Shown here: positions 16,585 to 23,979 of the stretch, one piece after another | Position numbering within the stretch: position 1 is the first letter of the stretch | How the letters are laid out: every line of letters starts with the position of its first letter | Assembly: GCF_014191305.1 (NCBI RefSeq) | Contig: NZ_JACHWJ010000001.1 | Coordinates: 248,001 to 312,000 of the forward strand | Source: Pseudoclavibacter helvolus | Lineage (GTDB): Bacteria > Actinomycetota > Actinomycetes > Actinomycetales > Microbacteriaceae | Length of the DNA stretch: 64,000 bases | Reading direction: 5' to 3' | The notes under the pieces: model-generated | The model's input: only the letters and a program-made list of their open reading frames with translations | Told to the model about the DNA's origin: nothing | The model's database searches: none | Translations under genes and position numbers: made by a program

Positions 16585-16638
16585 CTGAGAGCTGGGACTG
16601 AGCGGCACGCGCGCTCGTGCCCGCTCGAGCCCTCCAGG

Positions 16639-16680
16639 CGCAGGTGCGGGTCTCGACCAGGGTTGATCGACGCACCTGCG
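16639..16680. other. 10-bp perfect stem ahead of the mod operon
   Basis: Arms 16639-16648 (CGCAGGTGCG) and 16671-16680 enclose a 22-nt loop. The hairpin lies 55 nt after the preceding stop codon and ends 24 nt before the first mod gene. It could terminate the fdhD transcript, or form part of a control region for molybdate uptake. No T-run follows. Confidence 0.6.
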
Positions 16681-16703
16681 GCTTCGCGTGAGAGGATGCC
16701 CAC

Positions 16704-17117
16704 ATGCCAGAACAGCGATACCGCGTCAGCGAGGCAGCCTCGCTCCTCGGCGTCAGCGACGACACCGTGCGTCGTTGGGGCGCGAGCGGCCGACTCGAAC
16801 TCGAGGGCGACGTCGGCGCGAAGACCGTCTCCGGCGCGCAGCTTGCGGCCCTGGCGAAGGAACTCGCGGAGAGCAGCCCGCGTGCCGACCTCGTAGACCT
16901 GCCACCCGCATCCGCTCGCAACCGGATGCGCGGCATCGTCACGAAGCTGACGCTCGACACGGTCATGGCCCAGGTCGACGTCCAGGCAGGCCCGTTCAGA
17001 ATCGTTTCACTGGTCTCGCGCGAAGCCGTCGATGAGCTCGGCCTCGAGGTCGGCAGTGTTGTCGTCGCGAGCGTGAAGGCCACCAACGTGGGAATCGACG
17101 GAGTGCACAGTGTCTAA
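16704..17117 (+). CDS. HTH and Mop-domain molybdate-responsive regulator
   Basis: Protein of 137 aa. Residues 5-50 form a MerR-like/excisionase-type helix-turn-helix (YRVSEAASLLGVSDDTVRRWGASGRL). Residues 70-137 are a single Mop (TOBE) domain, RNRMRGIVTKLTLDTVMAQV, which binds molybdate or tungstate. This is the short actinobacterial counterpart of ModE. It overlaps modA by 8 nt, so it is the first gene of the mod operon and probably senses molybdate to control it. GAGGAT ends 6 nt before the ATG; the same bases could also serve as a weak Shine-Dalgarno. Confidence 0.88.
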   Translation: MPEQRYRVSEAASLLGVSDDTVRRWGASGRLELEGDVGAKTVSGAQLAALAKELAESSPRADLVDLPPASARNRMRGIVTKLTLDTVMAQVDVQAGPFRIVSLVSREAVDELGLEVGSVVVASVKATNVGIDGVHSV

Positions 17118-17946
17118 GACGCGGAGACTCGGGGCGGTGCGCGCCCTCACGGCCTCCGCAGGCGTCCTAATGCTGGCTGCCCTCGCGGGCTGCACGCCCG
17201 CGGCCGGGCCGGCAGGCCCATCCGGCACCGCGGACGCCTCGCCCTCACCTTCAGAGACTGGCCCCACAGGCACCGTCACCGTGTATGCGGCTGCCTCGCT
17301 GACCGAGACATTCACGCAGCTCGCGAGCGAATTCGAGGCCGACCACCCCGGCGTCACGGTGACCCTCAACTTCGGCGGCAGCTCGACGCTCGCCGAGCAG
17401 ATCGTGACGGGCGGCGCACCCGTCGACGTGTTCGCCTCGGCGAGCGACGCGACGATGAAGACGGTCGTGGATGCGGGGCTCGTCGAGTGGACGCCGGCCA
17501 CGTTCACGCACAACGCGCTGGTCATCGTGACCCCGGAGGGCAACCCCGCCGGCATCACGGGCCTCAAAGACTTCGCGGACCCCGATCTGAAGATCGCCCT
17601 CTGCGACGCGGAGGTTCCGTGCGGTGCCGCTGCGGCGAAGGTATTCGAGCAGGCCGAGATCGTGCCGAAGCCCGACACCCTCGAGAGCGACGTCAAGGCA
17701 GTGCTCACGAAGGTCAGTCTCGGCGAGGTCGACGCCGGCCTCGTCTACGCGACCGACGCGAAGTCGGCGGCTTTGGAGGTCGATCCGATCGAGTTCCCCG
17801 AAGCGCTCGACGCCGTCAACAACTACGGCATTGTGCCCCTCAAGGCGGCACCGAACCCGGAAGCGGCCGCCGCGTTCACCGAGTTCATCCTGACGGCTCG
17901 AGGCGTCGAGGTCTTCGAGGAAGCCGGCTTCCTCAGCATGACATGA
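17110..17946 (+). CDS. modA: Molybdate ABC transporter substrate-binding lipoprotein
   Basis: Protein of 278 aa. A lipoprotein signal ends in LAGC with the lipidated C28, followed by a Pro/Ser/Gly-rich linker. The mature domain begins TVTVYAAASLTETFTQLA and has FGGSSTLAEQIVTGGAPVDVFASAS, the ModA oxyanion-binding signature, and VDAGLVYATDA near the end. It captures molybdate or tungstate outside the membrane for ModB and ModC. GTG start inside the regulator gene; the stop overlaps the modB ATG. Confidence 0.95.
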   Translation: MSKTRRLGAVRALTASAGVLMLAALAGCTPAAGPAGPSGTADASPSPSETGPTGTVTVYAAASLTETFTQLASEFEADHPGVTVTLNFGGSSTLAEQIVTGGAPVDVFASASDATMKTVVDAGLVEWTPATFTHNALVIVTPEGNPAGITGLKDFADPDLKIALCDAEVPCGAAAAKVFEQAEIVPKPDTLESDVKAVLTKVSLGEVDAGLVYATDAKSAALEVDPIEFPEALDAVNNYGIVPLKAAPNPEAAAAFTEFILTARGVEVFEEAGFLSMT

Positions 17947-18827
17947 CCGGGGTGAGTCGCCGCCCGCCTGCTGCGCTGACCCCCTTCGCGCTGGTGGCGC
18001 TGGCGCTGCTCGTGCTGCCCATCCTCGCCCTCGTCCTGCGCGTGCCGTGGGCCGAGTTCCCGGAGATCGTCGGACAACCGCTGGTCGGGCAGGCTCTCTG
18101 GCTCTCCCTCTCGTGCGCGGTTGCGGCGACGCTTGTGTGCCTGGTCATCGGAGTGCCGCTCGCGTGGTGGCTCGTCTCGCTCGCGGAGATCCCGGGGCAA
18201 CGCCTGTACCGCGTGGTCCGGGTGCTGGTGCTTGTCCCGCTTGTGCTCCCGCCGGTTGTCGGTGGCCTCGCCTTGCTGCTGCTCTTCGGCCGCTCCGGCC
18301 TTCTCGGCGCCCCCATCGCGCAGCTCACGGGGTTCAGCCTCCCGTTCACGAGCGCCGCGGTTGTCGTGGCCCATACGTTCGTGGCCCTGCCGTTCCTCGT
18401 CATCGCTGTCGAGGGGGCGCTGCTGGGGGCGGACCGCCGGGTCGAGGACGCGGCGGCGACGCTTGGCGCGACCCGATGGTTCACCTTCTCGCGGGTCACG
18501 CTGCCGATGGTCGGGCCCGCGATCGGGGCCGGGGCAGTGCTCGCCTTCGCCCGCGCCCTCGGCGAGTTCGGCGCGACCATCACCCTCGCAGGCAGCCTCC
18601 CTGGCGTCACGCGAACAATGCCCATCTCCACCTACCTCGCGATGCAGTCGGATCCGGACGCGGCGATCGCGCTCGCGCTGCTGCTCCTGCTTGTCTCGGT
18701 GGTTGTGCTCTTCGCGTTGCGTGGTCGCTGGGTGTCCGGCGTCGCAGGGACTCCGGCGGTGCTCGGCGCCTCTGTGTCCGTGCGGGCGAGTGGCGTGCGG
18801 GCGAGTGGTTCGGGGCGCAGCGGATGA
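17943..18827 (+). CDS. modB: Molybdate ABC transporter permease
   Basis: Protein of 294 aa with about six membrane segments. The EAA loop reads EDAAATLGATRWFTFSRVTLP, and ARALGEFGATITLAGSLPGVTRTMPISTYL is typical of ModB. The C-terminal 30 residues are a Ser/Gly/Arg-rich tail containing the repeat VRASG, which is unusual. Coupled on both sides through ATGA overlaps with modA and modC. Confidence 0.94.
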   Translation: MTGVSRRPPAALTPFALVALALLVLPILALVLRVPWAEFPEIVGQPLVGQALWLSLSCAVAATLVCLVIGVPLAWWLVSLAEIPGQRLYRVVRVLVLVPLVLPPVVGGLALLLLFGRSGLLGAPIAQLTGFSLPFTSAAVVVAHTFVALPFLVIAVEGALLGADRRVEDAAATLGATRWFTFSRVTLPMVGPAIGAGAVLAFARALGEFGATITLAGSLPGVTRTMPISTYLAMQSDPDAAIALALLLLLVSVVVLFALRGRWVSGVAGTPAVLGASVSVRASGVRASGSGRSG

Positions 18828-19981
18828 GCGCGGGGCTGGCCATTCGCGCGAGCGTCGCCGTCGGCGGCTTCCACGCGAGGTACGAGCTCGAGGTGCGGCC
18901 CGGCGAGGTGCTCGCCGTGCTCGGCCCGAACGGGGCAGGCAAGTCCACACTCCTGCGCGCGATCGCCGGCCTCGCGGCACTCGAACAGGGCACCTTGGAG
19001 CTTGGGGGGCGACTCGCGGAGGAGGCGCCCGGGGGTATACGGCTCGGCGCGAGGGAGCGACAGCTCGGCGTCGTCTTCCAGGATTACGTCCTCTTCGGCC
19101 ACCTCAGCGCGCTCGACAACGTGGCCTTCGGGCTGCGCGCTCGAGGAATCGGCCGCGGGGAGGCGCGCCGAGTCGCCGCCGAATGGCTGGAGCGCCTCGG
19201 CATCCACGACCTCGCGTCCCGTCGCCCTGCCGAGCTCTCTGGAGGGCAGGCGCAGAAGGTTGCGCTCGCTCGGGCGCTCGCGACCTCGCCTCGTGTCCTG
19301 CTGCTTGACGAGCCCCTCGCGGCCCTCGACGTGGAATCGCGTTCGGAAGTTCGTGCCGAGCTGCGCCGCGTGCTCGCGGGTTTCGAGGGGGCAGCCCTCG
19401 TCGTCACGCACGACCCGGCGGATGCTGCTGCGCTGGCCGACAGGATCGCGATCGTCGAGCGAGGTGCGATCACTCAGCTCGGCACGCCAGAAGTCCTCGC
19501 CGCGGGGCCCGCGACCGCCTACGTCGCTGCGCTCGTCGGTCGCACCGGGTTCGAGGTCGCGCTGCGCGATCGGGGGGTCGCGGTGCACGGCGCGCTTGGC
19601 GAGATTCGGGGGCAACTCCTGTCGCAAGGCGGCATGCCGGGGGCGCCCGATCCTCGGAACGCAACGGGTGAGCGGATGTTCGCGAGCATCCGCTCCGACC
19701 GTCTCGAGCTTGTTCTCCCCGGGGCGGGAGACGCTCAGGAACCGGCCGCGGCGGCCAGGCCGCTCGCCCCGAACACCTGGCGCGCGGAGGTTCTGCACGT
19801 CGAACGCGATCTGGGCTCGGTGAGCGTTACACTTCTTCTCGGCGATGAGCGACCATCCGCCCGTCTCACCGCGCGGCTTCCGCTCGACACCGGCTCAGGC
19901 ATTCCAGGGGGATTGCACGAAGGTCAGCCGGTGATCGTCCACCTTCCGCCAGCTCACGTCGCCTTCGCCGCGACCCGCTGA
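18824..19981 (+). CDS. modC: Molybdate ABC transporter ATP-binding protein
   Basis: Protein of 385 aa. Walker A GPNGAGKST is at residues 34-42, the Q-loop is VVFQDYVLF, the signature is LSGGQAQKVALARAL, Walker B is LLLDEPLAALD, and the H-loop is VVTHDPADA. The C-terminal 150 residues contain a TOBE/Mop-like molybdate-binding region that probably gives feedback inhibition. Last gene of the mod operon, with an ATGA overlap with modB. Confidence 0.94.
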   Translation: MSAGLAIRASVAVGGFHARYELEVRPGEVLAVLGPNGAGKSTLLRAIAGLAALEQGTLELGGRLAEEAPGGIRLGARERQLGVVFQDYVLFGHLSALDNVAFGLRARGIGRGEARRVAAEWLERLGIHDLASRRPAELSGGQAQKVALARALATSPRVLLLDEPLAALDVESRSEVRAELRRVLAGFEGAALVVTHDPADAAALADRIAIVERGAITQLGTPEVLAAGPATAYVAALVGRTGFEVALRDRGVAVHGALGEIRGQLLSQGGMPGAPDPRNATGERMFASIRSDRLELVLPGAGDAQEPAAAARPLAPNTWRAEVLHVERDLGSVSVTLLLGDERPSARLTARLPLDTGSGIPGGLHEGQPVIVHLPPAHVAFAATR

Positions 19982-20076
19982 GCGACGCGCCGGGGAATGC
20001 CTCGAGCGTTTCCGGCGTTAAGAACGACCGTGCGGGCGTGCCCGTGCACCAAGATCTGAACCTTTCAAGGAGTACT

Positions 20077-21591
20077 GTGACCGACTCGCGCACCGCGACA
20101 CGCGACGCCGAACCGACCCCAGCCCAGCCAGCATCCGCCGGCTCGGCCGCCTCCGCGAGCCAGCAGGGCAGCGACCCGCGCACTCGCTTCGTCATCCCAC
20201 TCCTTCTGGTCTCGGCGTTTGTCGTCATCCTGAACGAGACGATCATGGGCGTGGCGCTGCCAGCCCTCAACGCCGATCTCGGCATCCCGCTGGCCACCGG
20301 TCAGTGGCTCACGACCGCCTTCATGCTCGTCATGGCCGTCGTCATCCCGATCACGGGCTTCCTGCTGCAGCGCTTCCACGTGCGCCAGGTGTTCATCGCC
20401 GCCATGGTGCTGTTCTCGCTCGGAACCCTGCTGAGCTTCCTCGCTCCAGGCTTCGAGGTCCTGCTCCTCGGCCGCATCGTGCAGGCCTCGGGAACCGCCA
20501 TCATGATGCCGCTGCTCATGACGACCGTCCTCAACATGGTTCCGCCCGAGCGCCGCGGGCGCACGATGGGCAACATCTCGATCGTCATCTCCGTCGCACC
20601 CGCGATCGGACCGACGGTCTCCGGCCTCATCCTGCAGGTCTTCGAGTGGCGCTGGATGTTCGGCTTCGTGCTTCCCATCGCTATCGTCGCGCTTGTCCTC
20701 GGGGCTCTCTTCATCAAAAACGTGACGGAGCCGCGCCAGGCGAAGATCGACGTCCTGTCGATCATCCTGTCGGCCTTCGCGTTCGGTGGGCTCGTCTACG
20801 GCTTCTCCGGACTCGGCGAGAGCTCGGCGACGGCGCTCATCCCGGCGTTTGTGCCCATCACCGTCGGTGCGCTCGCGCTCGGCGCCTTCATCTGGCGCCA
20901 GATCTCGCTGCAGAAGCGGGACGTCGCGCTCCTCGACCTGCGCGTCTTCACGAGCCGCCAGTTCACGGTGTCGCTTGTCCTGCTCGCCGTGAGCTTCATG
21001 TCGCTCTTCGGAACGATCATCCTGCTCCCGATCTACATGCAGGAAGTGCTCGGCTACGACACCCTGCGTGCAGGCCTGACCCTGCTGCCCGGTGGCCTCA
21101 CGATGGGTCTCCTCGCGCCGTTTGTCGGCCGCCTGTTCGACCGCTTCGGCGCGAAACCGCTCATCATCCCGGGCTCCCTCGTCGTGAGCGCGGCGATCTG
21201 GGGCATGACGATGCTCGGCGAGAACTCCGAGCAGTGGATGGTCATCGCCGCTCACGTCACGCTGTCGGTTGGCCTCGCGCTCATGTTCACGCCGCTCATG
21301 ACCAGCGCGCTCGGCGACCTGCCGAAGTCGCTGTACTCGCACGGCTCCGCGGTCGTCACGACGGCGCAGCAGCTCGCGGGTGCTGCCGGCACGGCGATGT
21401 TCGTCGTCGTCATGGCGAACTCGACCGTCGCGGCGGCAGGTCAGGGCTTCGGCCCGATCTCGGCGGAAGCGCAGGGCATCCACTCGGCGTTCCTCGTGGG
21501 TGCGTGCATCTCGCTCGTCACGATCGTTGGCACGTTCTTCGTGAAGTCGACCCCGAGGCGAGAGGGCGCAGAAGCGCCCACTATGCACTAG
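20077..21591 (+). CDS. DHA2-family MFS multidrug exporter
   Basis: Protein of 504 aa with about 14 membrane segments, as in DHA2 drug:proton antiporters. NETIMGVALPALNADL in the first helix and motif C-like SVAPAIGPTVSGLI are visible. The first 40 residues are hydrophilic, rich in Ala, Pro and Ser. The GTG at 20077 has AAGGAG 4 nt upstream; an in-frame start 13 codons earlier lacks one. No regulator gene adjoins it. Substrate unknown. Confidence 0.88.
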   Translation: MTDSRTATRDAEPTPAQPASAGSAASASQQGSDPRTRFVIPLLLVSAFVVILNETIMGVALPALNADLGIPLATGQWLTTAFMLVMAVVIPITGFLLQRFHVRQVFIAAMVLFSLGTLLSFLAPGFEVLLLGRIVQASGTAIMMPLLMTTVLNMVPPERRGRTMGNISIVISVAPAIGPTVSGLILQVFEWRWMFGFVLPIAIVALVLGALFIKNVTEPRQAKIDVLSIILSAFAFGGLVYGFSGLGESSATALIPAFVPITVGALALGAFIWRQISLQKRDVALLDLRVFTSRQFTVSLVLLAVSFMSLFGTIILLPIYMQEVLGYDTLRAGLTLLPGGLTMGLLAPFVGRLFDRFGAKPLIIPGSLVVSAAIWGMTMLGENSEQWMVIAAHVTLSVGLALMFTPLMTSALGDLPKSLYSHGSAVVTTAQQLAGAAGTAMFVVVMANSTVAAAGQGFGPISAEAQGIHSAFLVGACISLVTIVGTFFVKSTPRREGAEAPTMH

Positions 21592-21604
21592 GCGCATCCG
21601 GGCG

Positions 21605-21668
21605 CCGCTGAGCTCAGCGGTTGCCGCGCGCAGGGCCCGTCACCAGGATTCTCCTGGCGACGGGCCCT
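21605..21668 (+). terminator. Palindrome and hairpin after the exporter gene
   Basis: A perfect 16-bp palindrome (21605-21620, CCGCTGAGCTCAGCGG) is followed by a 17-bp stem with one mismatch, arms 21632-21648 and 21652-21668 (beginning AGGGCCCGTC). It lies directly after the exporter stop codon and before the next same-strand gene, so termination is likely, although no long T-run follows. Confidence 0.6.
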
Positions 21669-21795
21669 CTGCGTTGGTGCCGTGAAGTGCTTGAGGGGCG
21701 GCCTCGTCGTCTGAACGGAGCTGCGGGTTGGGGGCGCTTCCCGCCGAGGTTTGCGAAGATGGGGAGTCGAGCATCCACCGAGCTGAGGAGCGACC

Positions 21796-22263
21796 ATGGC
21801 TGACGCGCCCGAGATCGTCGAGAAGTCCATCACCTTCGAGGCTGCGCCCGAGCGGCTGTGGAGCATGCTCACCGAGCAGGAATCGTTCGCGAGCTGGTAC
21901 GCGTTTGGCGGCGCGACGATCGAGGCCGAGCCTGGCGGCGTACTGGCCGTGCACTGGCCGGAGCACGGCACCTTCCGGGGCGAGGTAATGCTCGTGGAGT
22001 CGCCCCGCCGCTTCGGCTACCGGCTGGCCGCCGTGCCGGAGGAGGACCCGCAGCCGCAGAACAGCACGGTTGTCGAGTTCACGATCGAACCCGCAGACGG
22101 CGGCTCGGCCCTGACCGTGCGCCATTCGGGGTTCGAAGACCTGGAGGGGATCGCCGCGGACTCGACGTCGGCCGAGATCGAGACGATGGCGTGGACGGCC
22201 GCGCTGCCGCTGCTGCGCGAGGCGCTCGGCGAAGCCCCGGTAGAGGACCTTCCGCTGCTCTGA
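21796..22263 (+). CDS. SRPBCC / AHSA1-family protein
   Basis: Protein of 155 aa with the START-like fold: IVEKSITFEAAPERLWSMLTEQESFASWYAFG at the N-terminus, GGVLAVHWPEHGTFRGEVMLVE in the middle and a C-terminal helix ending LREALGE. ATG 21796 has GAGGAG upstream. Convergent with another SRPBCC gene, to which it is only distantly similar. Function unknown; no regulator is attached. Confidence 0.83.
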   Translation: MADAPEIVEKSITFEAAPERLWSMLTEQESFASWYAFGGATIEAEPGGVLAVHWPEHGTFRGEVMLVESPRRFGYRLAAVPEEDPQPQNSTVVEFTIEPADGGSALTVRHSGFEDLEGIAADSTSAEIETMAWTAALPLLREALGEAPVEDLPLL

Positions 22264-22328
22264 GCCGACTCAGCTGGTCTGCGCCGAGCCTCCGCCTCCG
22301 CCTCGAGCCTCCGCCCACGCCCTCCGCG

Positions 22329-22775
22329 TCAGGCGACGGCGGCAGCCTCGAGCCGCTTGAGGCCGCGCTCGAAGTCGGGGCCGATGAGCTTGTCCATCGA
22401 CATGAACTTGAACACGACGGCGGCCATACCCGTGTGCTTCCCTGTCATGACCCACCGCACGTGCGTGCCGCCGTCGATGGGCTCGAGGATGAACGACGTC
22501 GGGTTGTGCGCCTTGAAGGGCTTGTCGAAGTCGAAGTCGATGACGAGGTCGATGCGCTGCGGCGCGGAGGCGACGATCGTCATGGAGCCCTTGCCCGCCT
22601 TGCGGTTGCCCTCCCACTCGTAGTGGGCGTCCGGGCCCGCTTCCGGACCGGAGAATCGCCGCTGCATCGCAGGGTCGACGTCTTCCCACGGTGACCAGGA
22701 ACTCCACTTGTGGAACGAGTTGATGAGGGTGTGAACGCGCTCGATGTCTGCCGGGATGACGGCCTCGCGCTGCAC
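22329..22775 (-). CDS. SRPBCC / polyketide cyclase-like protein
   Basis: Protein of 148 aa. VIPADIERVHTLINSFHKWSSWSPWEDVDP is the typical N-terminal helix of the polyketide-cyclase/dehydrase SRPBCC group, and GTHVRWVMTGKHTGM a core strand. The GTG at 22775 is the only usable start after an in-frame stop, yet the preceding codons (TTQYEVQREA) look like the missing first beta-strand. The true start may be a non-standard codon upstream, or the N-terminus has been lost. Confidence 0.75.
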   Translation of the reverse strand: MQREAVIPADIERVHTLINSFHKWSSWSPWEDVDPAMQRRFSGPEAGPDAHYEWEGNRKAGKGSMTIVASAPQRIDLVIDFDFDKPFKAHNPTSFILEPIDGGTHVRWVMTGKHTGMAAVVFKFMSMDKLIGPDFERGLKRLEAAAVA

Positions 22776-22884
22776 TTCGTACTGGGTCGTGACTGCATAG
22801 TGACAGAAACGTGGCTATGCATGGACTCAGCAGAAGTTACGGGCTGGAAACACGGGTGTCACGCGCTCGGAAACAGGCAGCCGT

Positions 22885-22924
22885 AGTTTCGCACTAGACA
22901 ACGCATGATGTCGTGAGCGAAACT
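22885..22924. promoter_or_regulatory. Promoter with dyad operator of the guanidino operon
   Basis: AGTTTCGC (22885-22892) and its reverse complement GCGAAACT (22917-22924) flank a region containing a TAGACA -10-like hexamer (22895-22900) and a further imperfect dyad. An operator over a promoter, upstream of an operon that encodes its own XRE-cupin regulator, suggests autoregulated control. GTTTCGC followed by TAG recurs before the agmatinase gene (about 31577-31586). Confidence 0.5.
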
Positions 22925-22963
22925 TCTTGAAGTCGCAACGACGCGACCACGAAAGGTTTTCAC

Positions 22964-23977
22964 ATGACCGACGTCGACCCCACCCTCGAGATGTCAGACG
23001 GCGCCTTCCACCGCCTCCTCGGCCCAGAAGCTGAACCGGGCTTCCTCGCCGACACGGAGCTGCCCGAGTACTGGGGCCGCAAATGGGGTGCCCAGGACGA
23101 GGTCGGCCGACTCCGCACGATCATGATGCGCCGCCCCAGCGCGGGCCTCGAGGCCGTCGAGAAGGCGGGGGACGCCACGTGGATGCCCGAGATCGGCGCC
23201 TACGTCGACCCGGACCGTCGCTGGTACTGGTCAGGACGAGAGTTCCCCGACCTCGAGAAGCTGCACTCCGAGTTCGACAGCTTCGTCAAGGTGCTCGAGG
23301 ACAACGATGTCGAGGTCGTCATGGCCCCAGACCTGGCCCCGAGCTTCACCAAGTCGGTGTTCACGCGAGACCCACTTGTCACGATCCCCGGCGGTGCGAT
23401 CATCGGCCGGCTCGCCCCGCGCATGCGCCGCGGCGAGGAGCAGTCGATCACGCAGACGGTCGCGGCCCAGGGCATGCCGATCCTCGGCACGATCACGGGC
23501 ACTGGCCTCGTCGAGGGCGGCAGCTTCATCAAGGTGCGTCCCGACCTCGCGTTCTTCGGAACCTCCGTGCGCTGCAACGTCGAGGGGTACCGCCAGTTGA
23601 GCAACATCCTCGAGGAGCAGGGCATCACGCTCGTCCACTCGCAGATGCCCGGCTACCAGATCCACCTCGACCTGTGCTGCGCGATGCTCGACGACGACCT
23701 CGCGCTCGTGAACTCGCGCATCGCGCCGTACGACTTCCTCGACGCCCTCTGGAAGCTCGGCATCGAGACGGTCGACGTCGCGCCGCAGGAGGACTGGGCG
23801 TGCAACCTCCTCACGCTCGACCGCCGCAAGCTGCTGTTCCCGTCGCACCTGCCGCGCACGGCCGAGCTCCTCAACTCGAAGTACGGCGTGGAGATCATCC
23901 CCGTCACGTACCGCGAGATCAATAAGAACGGCGGCGGGCTGCACTGCTCGACGATGGAACTCCAGAGGGACTGGTAA
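22964..23977 (+). CDS. Pentein amidinohydrolase (dimethylargininase/arginine deiminase-like)
   Basis: Protein of 337 aa of the guanidine-modifying superfamily. Candidate active-site residues are D136 in FTRDP, E184 in VEGGSF, H234 in QIHLDL and the nucleophile C328 in GGGLHCSTME. Family members hydrolyse or transfer amidino groups of arginine, methylated arginines or related compounds; hydrolysis yields a ureido product and ammonia or an amine. AAAGG lies before the ATG. It heads an operon with a ThDP enzyme and an XRE-cupin regulator. The substrate is not decided by sequence. Confidence 0.83.
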   Translation: MTDVDPTLEMSDGAFHRLLGPEAEPGFLADTELPEYWGRKWGAQDEVGRLRTIMMRRPSAGLEAVEKAGDATWMPEIGAYVDPDRRWYWSGREFPDLEKLHSEFDSFVKVLEDNDVEVVMAPDLAPSFTKSVFTRDPLVTIPGGAIIGRLAPRMRRGEEQSITQTVAAQGMPILGTITGTGLVEGGSFIKVRPDLAFFGTSVRCNVEGYRQLSNILEEQGITLVHSQMPGYQIHLDLCCAMLDDDLALVNSRIAPYDFLDALWKLGIETVDVAPQEDWACNLLTLDRRKLLFPSHLPRTAELLNSKYGVEIIPVTYREINKNGGGLHCSTMELQRDW

Positions 23978-23979
23978 CG

